Below, one piece after another: positions 6,321 through 12,911 of a stretch of DNA of 30,135 nt; the stretch's first letter is position 1, and each line of letters begins with the position of its first letter. The DNA is from a virus. The notes below the pieces were generated by a model. The model did not search any database. It was not told where the DNA came from and saw nothing but the letters and a program-made list of their open reading frames with translations. A program made the translations under genes and the position numbers. The stretch is taken from positions 1-30,135 of IMG/VR virus record IMGVR_UViG_3300025159_000183, one strand, 5' to 3'.

Positions 6321-8364
6321 CTGGCATCTCCTCCTCAGGCATCCCTTCCATCGGTGGCCCCTCCATCATAGCCTCCTCAGGTGGAATCCCCTCAGGTGGC
6401 ATCCCCTCAGGTGGCATCCCCTCTTGACCAGCTATTTGTTGCTCAGTGGCCATTTGCTGCTCCACCTGGGCCAGCCTCATACGCTCCTGAATCTGAGCTG
6501 CAATCCCAGCCGGGATTCCAATCGCAGGTAGGAGCATATCGGGCCACATTGGGAGGACTCCCTGAGTGATCAAGCCCTGTAGATTCTGTCCAGTCAGGTC
6601 GTTTCTCTCGATGGTATCCGGATCTGCCGTGACCACCATCTTTAGGTTCCTAGGCAGGCTCCTTACCTCAAGCTCCACCATTTCCTTCTGGCCCTGGCTA
6701 TCCTTCATGGGGACCATTCTGGGCTCCCTATAGTGCTGCCACATCAGCTGCCAGACGATGTTTGCTATGTCCGTCCTGTACTGATTGAATCGGAACAGGT
6801 GTCCCCCAAGCCTGGTAGCAGCAGCACGCTGCCGCATCTCAACTTCACGCCCCGAGCTTGGAGCCGAGGGCGCTGTACCAGTTGAGATGGGAGTGATACC
6901 TGACATCTCACCGAAGTCCCTCTTTGCTATATCCTCAGCTAGCTGTACGGCCCCCAGGTTGATTGGAGCTGGGGGGACTGTGCGAGCCATCCCAATCAGA
7001 TTGGGTGGCAGAGCAACCTTCTGGCCAGGTGCATTCCCGGTGGCATCGTACTGGTATGCCTCATCTGGATACTCGAATACACCATTCACACACAGCCTCA
7101 AGTAATCCAGTAGCTGGGCCATGGTCCTGTCCGCAGAACTCTGGGCGGATCTAAGGAGATCCACATCCCCATACCCTAGGAACCTATGAGGAATCCTATA
7201 GTAGGAGTAGACAGCGAATGGGAAGAAGAGCTCCTCAATCTCATCTTGGTTGGGACCGTCATAAAGAAGTGCGGTCTCCGTGTGGACGATGAGTCTTCCA
7301 TAGGGGTACTTGTAGCGCCGTACCGTATCCCCCTGTTCCTCCACAGGAGGGATCGTGACGCCAGCCACGGCCTCCGAGCCGCAGTCGGGACACATGACCG
7401 ACTCCGGCATCGCCATCTCCTCAACATCGGTCATTGGGTCCGGGGGGTAGAAGATGGAGCTGCATTGGGCGCACTGGTAGCCCTCCTGCTCTCCCTGGAG
7501 CACCCTCCGCTCCACTTCCTCGATGACCTCATCGTCTTTGATCAGCGTGTAACACACCCGATGCACACCACTGATCATGGGTCCCTTGCCGCCCGTGATC
7601 TCTCTACCGCCAGAACTGACCATCTCCCAGTCCGACTTGGAGCGGTACTGACGAACATCAGCATCCAGGGACAATGACCCCGTTGTTACGTCAAGTGACT
7701 GCCTATCGGGTTCTTTTAGAAGACGGTGCCAGGTGAGCGGGAAGTACTTCCTGATGTCCGCCATATCCATATCAGGCTCATAGTTGATGTACCGGCACTC
7801 ATGGAGCCGGTCGGCTTCGGGATCAACATGGAACCTTGTTGGATCCACGGACTCAAGTTTCAGGAACTTCATTCCAGAGCGCTCATCCCGGCAAATAACA
7901 ACTCTGGTTACACCAATCGAACAGGCGGCTCCATCCCAGAAGGCATCCTCTTCATACTCCCTCCGCCTCATACGGTCCAGCTCATGCTCCACGGCCTGTG
8001 CAGCACGGTACTGGTCTATGAAGCTGGAGTTGGCTCCCCAGGCATACGCCGTGATACGTGGCTCGGCAGAGAGGATCGAGGATGCTTTCTGGTCCACTGC
8101 GGCAAAGGTCCAGTTCCTGACTCCACGGTTCTGCCACTCAGTTGCTTTCCTGGCGGCTGTATTCGCAGGTGCTTTCCAGTGGTTCTCCCCGAGGAGGAAC
8201 TTCCAGTTGTCATAGAACTTAGTCTGGAACTTGGATGAAATGGATTTAGCGGATCGCAGAAGGGAGCGACCTATCTTCCAGCCATCCAGTTCCCGGCTAT
8301 CAATTTCTTCCTCTTTCTGTTCCGGAAGCTCAGCTTCTGGTAGATCCGGCTTGTCTGGAATCAA
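6310..8364 (-). CDS. portal protein with inserted zinc ribbon
   Basis: A 684-residue portal protein, the dodecameric head vertex through which DNA is packaged and ejected. It follows the large terminase with a 4-base overlap. Features include an N-terminal acidic segment, a helical region with WQNRGVRNWTFAAVDQKASSIL, a core with VDPTRFHVDPEA, and FGEMSGITPISTG near residue 480. Cys298, 301, 325 and 328 (CAQC and CPDC) form a zinc-ribbon insertion at about 295-330, unusual for portals. The C-terminal 90 residues are Met/Pro/Glu-rich with a tandem MPPEG repeat. The start is TTG at 8362-8364 with GGAGG ten bases upstream. Confidence 0.82.
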   Translation of the reverse strand: MIPDKPDLPEAELPEQKEEEIDSRELDGWKIGRSLLRSAKSISSKFQTKFYDNWKFLLGENHWKAPANTAARKATEWQNRGVRNWTFAAVDQKASSILSAEPRITAYAWGANSSFIDQYRAAQAVEHELDRMRRREYEEDAFWDGAACSIGVTRVVICRDERSGMKFLKLESVDPTRFHVDPEADRLHECRYINYEPDMDMADIRKYFPLTWHRLLKEPDRQSLDVTTGSLSLDADVRQYRSKSDWEMVSSGGREITGGKGPMISGVHRVCYTLIKDDEVIEEVERRVLQGEQEGYQCAQCSSIFYPPDPMTDVEEMAMPESVMCPDCGSEAVAGVTIPPVEEQGDTVRRYKYPYGRLIVHTETALLYDGPNQDEIEELFFPFAVYSYYRIPHRFLGYGDVDLLRSAQSSADRTMAQLLDYLRLCVNGVFEYPDEAYQYDATGNAPGQKVALPPNLIGMARTVPPAPINLGAVQLAEDIAKRDFGEMSGITPISTGTAPSAPSSGREVEMRQRAAATRLGGHLFRFNQYRTDIANIVWQLMWQHYREPRMVPMKDSQGQKEMVELEVRSLPRNLKMVVTADPDTIERNDLTGQNLQGLITQGVLPMWPDMLLPAIGIPAGIAAQIQERMRLAQVEQQMATEQQIAGQEGMPPEGMPPEGIPPEEAMMEGPPMEGMPEEEMPVVS
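6376..6420 (-). repeat. 15-base tandem repeat in the portal tail
   Basis: Three in-phase copies of a 15-base unit (CTCAGGTGG[A/C]ATCCC on the plus strand) at 6376-6390, 6391-6405 and 6406-6420. They encode repeated Pro-Pro-Glu-Gly-Met/Ile in the portal C-terminus. The unit length is a multiple of three, so copy-number change keeps the frame. Confidence 0.85.
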
Positions 8365-9884
8365 CAGATCACAGCCTCCAATTCATCGCTCGCAGCCCTC
8401 TCCCAGATCTCGACCCTTTGATCTTCTGGGATCCGTTTGGCCTTTGGATTTAGGTAGTAGACAGCCATCGCTAGTCCAGCGGCGAACGCCTCGTCATCGA
8501 ACCCACCCTCGACATGCTCCACTTTGTCGTTATCCTTGATGACCATCATGCACATCTCATCAAGCAGGGAAGACGTAGGCTTCCACTTCTTCTCCCGTAT
8601 CGCCCTCTCAAGGGCCGAGATAATCATTCCACGGGTCCCTTCATGGGTTCTCCAACCAAGCTGCCCAGTGAACCGATTCTTTACACGATCCCACTGAGTC
8701 TGGTTGTAGATCCTTGAAGGGTAGATCATTCGCAGCGAAGTGAGGAAGGCACCGCCATACTCCCCGTTGATCTCTGGGACCACGGTTGCATTGAAATAGT
8801 ACCGCGCCATTGGAAACACCACTTCGCGGGCAAACGCCTCTGGGTCGATCATGTTCGACTTGAACCTTGCGACACAGGCGGCGTCATCATCCCGGTCGAT
8901 CACGTAAGCAACCGACCGGTCCTTCCTGCCACCACCAGAGATATCCACACCCACCAGGTAGCGGTGGTTCGCCACACGCTCCTTGAAGAGAATGGTGGTT
9001 CCGTCCCCAAACTTCTTTAGGAGCGGCTGGTTTGTCGGATCCACCGAGAAGGTGGCTGAAACCCCCTTTGGACAAAGTGCGCGGCAGGCATGGACCCTAT
9101 CGGGATCGAAGTACGGAGAGCCGCCAACCAGAGAGTACGCTCCGTACACACGGGACCTGCGTTCGTACTCGCTGTATCCAGCGACGAAGTGCTCGATCTC
9201 CTCGTCCGTGTAGTGCCCGCCACGCGATATCGCGCAGTCATACAAACTGAAGATGAACGTCTCAACTCCTGGAGCCCTCTCGATGGACTCGGGATCCCAG
9301 AGTTTCCTGAAGCTCCAGCTGTATCCAAGAAGCGGGGTGAAGGTGAGGTAGATATCCAGAGGCTGGCCTGGAGAGATACGGGCATAGATCTCATCCCAGA
9401 TCTCTTCTCCGTGTACCTTCGGTTCCTCGTCTATCCAGACGCTTCTGGGATTAGCTCCCTGGAACTTCTGGGGGCCAGCCTCAGCGGACATCAAGTGGAT
9501 CTCAGATCCACCCCACTGCTTCTTCATCTCAATGATCTGGTCCTGCCTCCAGTACCTGTAACCATGCGGTGGAAGTAGCTCGAAGAGTTTCTTCCGCTGG
9601 ACATAGCCCATTCGATTATTGTCGAGGGCCACAGCCCAATGGAGGTCTGGGGTCTTATACTTCTGCTGTCTGAACTCGTTCCATCCGGTGGCGAAGGAGA
9701 TGCACTCGATGGCTCCGGCTGTGGTCTTCCCTCCACGGTTTGGGCCTGCTAGGACCCTGATGTGCGAAAGGGACCTGTGGAACGGGAGAATGGACGGAAC
9801 CGACGTGTAGTACCTCCACGGTCGTTCTTTTGCCCGCTTCTCATATAGGCGGAGGAGCTCCGTAGTCCTTGCTTCAGGACTCAG
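8361..9884 (-). CDS. terL: terminase large subunit (packaging ATPase/nuclease)
   Basis: The motor that pumps DNA into the prohead and cuts it. Read from CTG at 9882-9884 it has 507 residues. Walker A is GPNRGGKTT (residues 47-55), Walker B is VWIDEE (149-154), and the C-terminal RNase H-like nuclease has VGVDISGGG, VVPEING and FDDEAFAAGLA acidic motifs. The frame is open from 9902 but has no ATG, GTG or TTG before Walker A. The first GTG, at 9632, is 30 codons after Walker A and would remove it. CTG at 9884 has AGGGGGTGG upstream and overlaps the 3' end of the small subunit by 11 bases. A rare start or frameshift from the small subunit is implied. The portal gene follows with overlap. Confidence 0.85.
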   Translation of the reverse strand: MSPEARTTELLRLYEKRAKERPWRYYTSVPSILPFHRSLSHIRVLAGPNRGGKTTAGAIECISFATGWNEFRQQKYKTPDLHWAVALDNNRMGYVQRKKLFELLPPHGYRYWRQDQIIEMKKQWGGSEIHLMSAEAGPQKFQGANPRSVWIDEEPKVHGEEIWDEIYARISPGQPLDIYLTFTPLLGYSWSFRKLWDPESIERAPGVETFIFSLYDCAISRGGHYTDEEIEHFVAGYSEYERRSRVYGAYSLVGGSPYFDPDRVHACRALCPKGVSATFSVDPTNQPLLKKFGDGTTILFKERVANHRYLVGVDISGGGRKDRSVAYVIDRDDDAACVARFKSNMIDPEAFAREVVFPMARYYFNATVVPEINGEYGGAFLTSLRMIYPSRIYNQTQWDRVKNRFTGQLGWRTHEGTRGMIISALERAIREKKWKPTSSLLDEMCMMVIKDNDKVEHVEGGFDDEAFAAGLAMAVYYLNPKAKRIPEDQRVEIWERAASDELEAVIC

Positions 9885-10446
9885 GTGGGAGGTCCACCCC
9901 CTTTAGCTCGCGCTTGGCGAGCTCTCGGATCTGTTTGCGGAGCTCCTCATCTGTAGGCTCGTGCTCATCTTGGAGCGGTGAGAATGAGTTCTGGCTCTGA
10001 TTTAGAGTGATGTTGCCAGATCTCAAAAGCTTCGCTATCGTTCCTACGTAGTTCGCAGCCTTGGTGTCTCCTGGAATGACCTCGTACCTACCGTCACCAA
10101 TTTCCTTGAATATAGGAGAGGCTGCGATGATCTGGCCAAAAAGGATATTGGGCATGGCGTACACGGCTGCCGTGTAGATCTTGTCCGTCACCCGATCCAC
10201 CATCATCGGATGGCGTTTCCACTTCTTGATGGATGCTACGGAGCATCGTACGGCAGCGGCCATCTCGGAATCCGTTCCAGGTACACCTTCTGTACCCCGC
10301 TCCCAATCCGGGAGCGCAAAGAACGAGGCGATGGCTTCGAGACGTTCCGCTGTAAGACTTTCCCTCTTGGCTTTGGAGACTCCTTCTGGGAGTCGGACGA
10401 GATCAACTTCACCAATTCCATCCCAATATTCACGTGCTCCTTTCAA
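9874..10446 (-). CDS. terS: terminase small subunit
   Basis: A 190-residue protein upstream of the large terminase, as expected for the DNA-recognition subunit. Residues about 60-82 (DSEMAAAVRCSVASIKKWKR) form a helix-turn-helix, the usual DNA-binding N-domain of small terminases. A long helical segment follows, then an acidic/basic C-terminal tail (DEELRKQIRELAKRELK). It starts at TTG (10444-10446) with AAAGGA upstream. Its last codons overlap the start region of the large subunit. Assignment rests on HTH plus position; another HTH regulator is less likely. Confidence 0.7.
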   Translation of the reverse strand: MKGAREYWDGIGEVDLVRLPEGVSKAKRESLTAERLEAIASFFALPDWERGTEGVPGTDSEMAAAVRCSVASIKKWKRHPMMVDRVTDKIYTAAVYAMPNILFGQIIAASPIFKEIGDGRYEVIPGDTKAANYVGTIAKLLRSGNITLNQSQNSFSPLQDEHEPTDEELRKQIRELAKRELKGVDLPPES

Positions 10447-10492
10447 CTAGGATCAGATCCTTTCGGAGATGTGATCGAGATCTGGGATAGAC

Positions 10493-10687
10493 TCACGTAT
10501 GACTCCAGTTCTCGATTGCTTTCTCTTCACAAGCCCGGAACGTCTTCTTATCGACTCTGGAAAGGTAGTTGCAGATCTCGCATAAGACCCAGTGGATATC
10601 CACGGTCTTTCCAGTTTTCTTGTTTATGTACCTGTGGGTACGGATGTTACCGGCGTGAACCTCTCCACAAAGGATGCATAGGTTCAA
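10493..10687 (-). CDS. small zinc-binding protein
   Basis: A 64-residue protein with two CxxC knuckles, CILC (residues 4-7) and CEIC (36-39), separated by a beta-hairpin-like span containing His. A zinc ribbon with four cysteines is the likely fold. The C-terminal half is helical and basic. It lies between the packaging genes and the start of the leftward operon. Nucleic-acid binding is plausible for such ribbons, but no function is known to me. Confidence 0.65.
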   Translation of the reverse strand: MNLCILCGEVHAGNIRTHRYINKKTGKTVDIHWVLCEICNYLSRVDKKTFRACEEKAIENWSHT

Positions 10688-10691
10688 TCAA

Positions 10692-11108
10692 CTACGCCTC
10701 CTCGTAACTGGTTCCTGGAGGATCCTCCCCACGTTCGAAGGCTTCTCGCTCCTCCTGGCTTAGGGGTGTACGCTCATCCTCGCGCTTCTGCTGGTTGATC
10801 CTAGATATTTCAGCCCTTCGCGCCTTCATCTTCTTCTTGATTTCATCGGGAGACTCAAGCTTGACCTGCTTCCCGATATCCGACCTGCTCATAAGTGTAT
10901 GTAGGAACTGGGTATATTGCCTGTTCGCCCTCACTTCTACTAGGATCTGTTGGAGAATCCTATAGAGATGGCGATCCTTCTCGATCTCCTCGTTGATCTT
11001 CTCAAGGGGCTCCTGGGTCTGGACCCTTACAACCCTAGTGGGCGAGGATGATTTTGGGCTCGGCTGGAGCCTCTTCTGGCTCTTTGGGGATTTCACCGTC
11101 CGCTTCAT
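10692..11108 (-). CDS. basic coiled-coil hypothetical protein
   Basis: Starting at the ATG at 11106-11108 (MKRTVKSPKSQKRLQPS, with GGAG eight bases upstream) gives 138 residues. The first 30 are Lys/Arg/Ser-rich and probably disordered. Residues 35-110 are charged helix with coiled-coil character. The C-terminus is acidic (REAFERGEDPPGTSYEEA). A longer reading from further upstream has no ribosome binding site. It overlaps the previous leftward gene by 74 bases. Function is unknown; a regulatory or DNA-associated role would fit the basic N-terminus. Confidence 0.6.
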   Translation of the reverse strand: MKRTVKSPKSQKRLQPSPKSSSPTRVVRVQTQEPLEKINEEIEKDRHLYRILQQILVEVRANRQYTQFLHTLMSRSDIGKQVKLESPDEIKKKMKARRAEISRINQQKREDERTPLSQEEREAFERGEDPPGTSYEEA

Positions 11109-11436
11109 GAGATTTCTCCATTGCAAGTCGTTCCAGGATATAGGCATCCCTGGCTTCTACTGATAACAAGATCACACTAGCCATGAGATTCTTGGATTCT
11201 ACCCGATTCAGCCCAAGAAGGGCTTTCCCATCCAGGTGCCTGGTAACGGCCTGACCGAGCTTGAAGATCTGCGCCAGAGCCCTACCAGTAGGGCTTACGA
11301 GGATCCTGAGCATGTCCTCAGGAGGAGCGGGAAGCCTCTTAGGGTCAGGCCTCTCTTGGGGCGTCGATGATTCGGAGCCCCTCGTCCAAGGCTTCCCGCT
11401 CTGAGATTTCCTGACTTTCCTGCTCATCTTGGCCAT
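11035..11436 (-). CDS. hypothetical operon-proximal protein
   Basis: 133 residues from ATG at 11434-11436 (MAKMSRKVRKSQSGKPW, with GAGAGG seven bases upstream). A basic N-terminus is followed by a helical central domain (MLRILVSPTGRALAQIFKLGQAVTRHL, then NLMASVILLSVEARDAYILERLAM) and an acidic Pro/Glu tail. It overlaps both neighbours (92 bases with the upstream gene and 74 with the downstream one), a sign of tight translational coupling. No family is recognised. Confidence 0.6.
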   Translation of the reverse strand: MAKMSRKVRKSQSGKPWTRGSESSTPQERPDPKRLPAPPEDMLRILVSPTGRALAQIFKLGQAVTRHLDGKALLGLNRVESKNLMASVILLSVEARDAYILERLAMEKSHEADGEIPKEPEEAPAEPKIILAH

Positions 11437-11671
11437 ACGTGTACCTCTCAAATAGGTATAGGATCCCAAGTTCCAAGATCCTGCTAGCTGCCGCCCCAAG
11501 CCTGAACTTGCCGTTTCTGGCTCTCGGGAACCCAGCCCTGGCGTAGTTCTTTAGAAGGTCCAGATCCTTGTCTGACAGCTCTAACTCAACTGCTAACTTG
11601 TGCTTACCCCGTCTAGTGTATCCCCTACGCCTACTAGACCTCTTAGACTTAAGTAGCTTAAGAGGTTCCAT
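11345..11671 (-). CDS. first gene of the leftward operon, basic hypothetical protein
   Basis: A 108-residue protein with a very basic N-terminus (KSKRSSRRRGYTRRGKHK), then a helical domain (SDKDLDLLKNYARAGFPRARNGKFRLGAAASRILELGILYLFERY), which reads like a small ribbon-helix-helix or plasmid-type regulator: a beta strand (KLAVELEL) followed by two helices. That fold is a guess from pattern. AGAAGGAGA is an excellent Shine-Dalgarno before the ATG. As the first gene after the divergent control region it may be an autoregulator of the structural operon. Confidence 0.6.
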   Translation of the reverse strand: MEPLKLLKSKRSSRRRGYTRRGKHKLAVELELSDKDLDLLKNYARAGFPRARNGKFRLGAAASRILELGILYLFERYTYGQDEQESQEISEREALDEGLRIIDAPREA

Positions 11672-11715
11672 TTAATCTCCTTCTTGGGTCTTACCCCTCT
11701 ACGACCCTTAGTCTC

Positions 11716-11739
11716 GGGCTTCCAGCCTGGCCTGTAAGG
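11716..11739. repeat. 24-base intergenic repeat, copy 1
   Basis: An exact 24-base sequence containing GGCTTCCAGCC and GGCCTGTAAGG that recurs at 14725-14748. It contains a 4-bp hairpin GGCT/AGCC with a 3-base loop. In this copy CCCTTA (11705-11710) and TAAGGG (11735-11740) close a larger stem around it. It lies in the leader region of the leftward operon, 45 bases before its first gene. Confidence 0.75.
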
Positions 11740-11826
11740 GGAAGTGAGTTAACTCTATGTCTGTGAATGACTTGGGGCGTTGGGTCCCTTTTTGATCCTT
11801 GTTTTGTACTATGAGAGGGCAGTCCA

Positions 11827-11835
11827 CTTATACCA
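11827..11835 (-). promoter_or_regulatory. candidate leftward promoter (extended -10)
   Basis: On the minus strand TGGTATAAG matches an extended -10 (TGnTATAAT) at all but the last base of the hexamer. No good -35 is seen, which extended -10 promoters can tolerate. Transcription would start near 11820 and give a leader of about 150 bases holding the 24-base repeat before the 11671 gene. Predicted by eye only. Confidence 0.35.
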
Positions 11836-11848
11836 GCGCTGCTACGGT

Positions 11849-11867
11849 ATACACCCTAGGGGGGTAT
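11849..11867. promoter_or_regulatory. operator-like palindrome between divergent promoters
   Basis: An approximate inverted repeat with perfect centre CCCTAGGG (11854-11861) and outer ATAC (11849-11852) / GTAT (11864-11867). It sits between the leftward extended -10 and the rightward -35, the place where a repressor could control both. One arm is a base longer than the other. Confidence 0.3.
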
Positions 11868-11871
11868 CTCA

Positions 11872-11901
11872 TTGACATTAGGGAGCTTACCCCACTAGTC
11901 T
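11872..11901 (+). promoter_or_regulatory. candidate rightward sigma70 promoter
   Basis: A perfect -35 TTGACA (11872-11877), 18-base spacer, and a weak -10 TAGTCT (11896-11901) keeping the T1, A2 and T6 positions. The predicted start, about 11907-11909, coincides with the 5' strand of the long helix that closes the first RNA domain, which supports the call. Confidence 0.45.
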
Positions 11902-11906
11902 ACGAG

Positions 11907-12055
11907 AAGTACACTTTTCAGGGTGGTAGAGGCACAGAGGAGTCCAACTACACGTAGTTGGATCCTCTGTGGCTCCCGCTCCCTACAAGCCTCAGCAGCA
12001 GAGCTGCTTCGGCTTCTCAGGTCCCTCTATATATAAGGCTCTGAAAAGTGTACTT
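11907..12055 (+). ncRNA. RNA domain 1, closed by a 15-bp terminal helix
   Basis: AAGTACACTTTTCAG (11907-11921) pairs perfectly with CTGAAAAGTGTACTT (12041-12055). Enclosed are a long hairpin, CACAGAGGA (11933-11941) and TCCAACTAC (11943-11951) against GTAGTTGGA (11954-11962) and TCCTCTGTG (11963-11971) with one bulged G; a hairpin AAGCC/GGCTT plus AGCAG/CTGCT separated by a TC/TC internal loop (11987-12015); and a possible GTAG/CTAC (11926-11929 with 11983-11986). This makes a multi-branched domain. Confidence 0.6.
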
Positions 12056-12068
12056 TGGCAAGAACATT

Positions 12069-12122
12069 CGTCTATCTCTAATGCTGGCTATCACTTGATA
12101 CGCCAGTATTAGAGATGAGACG
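12069..12122 (+). ncRNA. 24-bp hairpin
   Basis: CGTCT (12069-12073) pairs with AGACG (12118-12122). After one bulged G, 12074-12088 pair with 12102-12116 (15 bp, one G-U), and TATC/GATA (12089-12092 with 12097-12100) closes an ACTT loop. In total about 24 bp with almost no defects. Confidence 0.65.
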
Positions 12123-12179
12123 GTACCCAGCCATCTCCTTTGTAGGCTCCCATATCCTGAGCTTCCCCTTCTCGTGTAC

Positions 12180-12217
12180 GTCCAGAGGTGTCCCGTTCAC
12201 AGAGGACACTTCTGGAC
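12180..12217 (+). ncRNA. 14-bp hairpin
   Basis: GTCCAGAGGTGTCC (12180-12193) pairs with GGACACTTCTGGAC (12204-12217); the one non-Watson-Crick pair is G-U on the plus strand. The loop is 10 bases. It lies between the 12069 hairpin and a first copy of AGACTCTCC at 12227-12235. Confidence 0.65.
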
Positions 12218-12310
12218 TATCCACGGAGACTCTCCGACCTTGAGCAGACTCCAGACTTAGTACCCGAATCTAATGGATCTCCACTCCTTCACCAAGCTTC
12301 GCTTCCACTC

Positions 12311-12495
12311 AGACTCTCCCAGTAGTTTCGCCTTCGGCTCATCCAAAGCCACGGGCTCAGTCTCTAAGGTCGATTCCGCTGCGCGGAATCTTTTATCTTG
12401 CGGCGGGGTGAAACTCGCCGCTATCGCCTGCGGCTGGCCTGCTTCGCCCCGGTTTGTGCCTTTGGATGGTCCGAAGGCGAAACAAGGAGAGTCTC
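12311..12495 (+). promoter_or_regulatory. long-range helix hiding the ribosome binding site of the 12496 gene
   Basis: Three helices stack: AGACTCTCC (12311-12319) with GGAGAGTCT (12486-12494), 13 bp at 12325-12337 with 12471-12483, and CATCCAAAG (12340-12348) with CTTTGGATG (12460-12468). The 3' strand of the first contains the AAGGAG Shine-Dalgarno of the ATG at 12496. A second anti-SD copy, AGACTCTCC, lies at 12227-12235, so two upstream arms can compete for the same site. Inside are hairpins at 12372-12390 and 12400-12421. The arrangement is that of a translational switch; ligand or trigger is unknown. Confidence 0.55.
12372..12399 (+). terminator. terminator-like hairpin inside the leader
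   Basis: GATTCCGC (12372-12379) pairs perfectly with GCGGAATC (12383-12390) over a TGC loop and is followed by TTTTATCTT. This is a plausible rho-independent terminator within the switch region, so transcription as well as translation might be controlled. A second GC-rich hairpin, GCGGCG/CGCCGC (12400-12421), follows at once. Confidence 0.5.
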
Positions 12496-12810
12496 ATGGA
12501 AGACGAAGCGGTGAAGGAGATGGAGATTCAGATTCGGATCCTGAGTCGGAGTCTGCTCAGGGTCGGAGAGGCCCTCGTGGCTGGCCAGCGCGCCGTGAAC
12601 GGAACGCTCTGGCGTCACGAGAAGGAACTCAGGACCCTGGAAGCCTACAACGGCTTCGCAGCTGGGAAGGGTCACATCGGTCGTGCGTATGAGGCCGTGA
12701 TCGGCACTCGTCACGACATGACCGAGAAGGACCGTGCCGCGCTCGACAAGGTGATCGAGACCGAGCGCGAGCGTCGGTCCGCTTCTCTCGCGGCCAAGCC
12801 CGCTGCGTAG
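12496..12810 (+). CDS. hypothetical helical protein, first rightward gene
   Basis: A 104-residue protein (MEDEAVKEMEIQIRILSRSL) that looks all-helical and charged, ending Ala-rich (SASLAAKPAA). Its AAGGAG Shine-Dalgarno is seven bases before the ATG but is paired in the upstream long helix. Longer readings start inside the structured region and lack a binding site. Codon use is GC-rich, like the next four genes and unlike genes after 14 kb. No known domain. Being the first gene behind the switch, it is the one whose dose would be controlled. Confidence 0.6.
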   Translation: MEDEAVKEMEIQIRILSRSLLRVGEALVAGQRAVNGTLWRHEKELRTLEAYNGFAAGKGHIGRAYEAVIGTRHDMTEKDRAALDKVIETERERRSASLAAKPAA

Positions 12811-12818
12811 CGACCCAT

Positions 12819-12858
12819 GGGATGAGGATGGAACATCGTCCTCATCCCTAATTTTATG
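12819..12858 (+). terminator. probable intrinsic terminator
   Basis: GGGATGAGGA (12819-12828) pairs perfectly with TCCTCATCCC (12839-12848), loop of 10, followed by TAATTTTAT. It lies 8 bases after the stop of the 12496 gene and would make that gene a short transcription unit. Confidence 0.6.
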
Positions 12859-12864
12859 CTACGC

Positions 12865-12911
12865 CCACGCCGCCGTTCACTCGCTGCGCTCGCCCTGCGG
12901 CGGCGGCGTGG
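12865..12911 (+). repeat. GC-rich palindromic element
   Basis: CCACGCCGCCG (12865-12875) pairs perfectly with CGGCGGCGTGG (12901-12911). The 25-base loop contains TTCACTCGCTGCGCTCGC and ends GCGG. Similar short GC-rich hairpins lie at 13931-13967, 15628-15654 and 18179-18208, always in or near gaps between genes. The rest of 12811-12991 shows no gene. Confidence 0.55.

Larger units (their letters stand above)
11907..12495 (+). ncRNA. large structured RNA / leader, about 590 nt
   Basis: No convincing gene is present here, but long helices follow one another: a 15-bp closing helix (11907-11921 with 12041-12055), an 18-bp hairpin (11933-11971), an AAGCC/GGCTT plus AGCAG/CTGCT hairpin (11987-12015), a 24-bp hairpin (12069-12122), a 14-bp hairpin (12180-12217) and a 31-bp three-part helix (12311-12319, 12325-12337 and 12340-12348 with 12460-12494). 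Mismatches in the 12069 and 12180 helices are G-U on the plus strand (A-C on the minus), which argues for a rightward transcript. It may be a free RNA, a 5' leader, or both. The size is in the range of the ornate phage RNAs ROOL and GOLLD, but identity to either is untested. Confidence 0.55.

Noticed and set aside
10236-10433. GTG-started frame MNIGMELVK inside the small terminase
   Set aside because: It is an out-of-frame reading of the HTH-containing terminase gene with no own binding site.
12273-12692. Open frame of 139 codons across the structured region
   Set aside because: It has no ribosome binding site, is low-complexity Ser/Gly/Arg-rich, and passes through the long inverted repeat and the 12496 gene in another frame.
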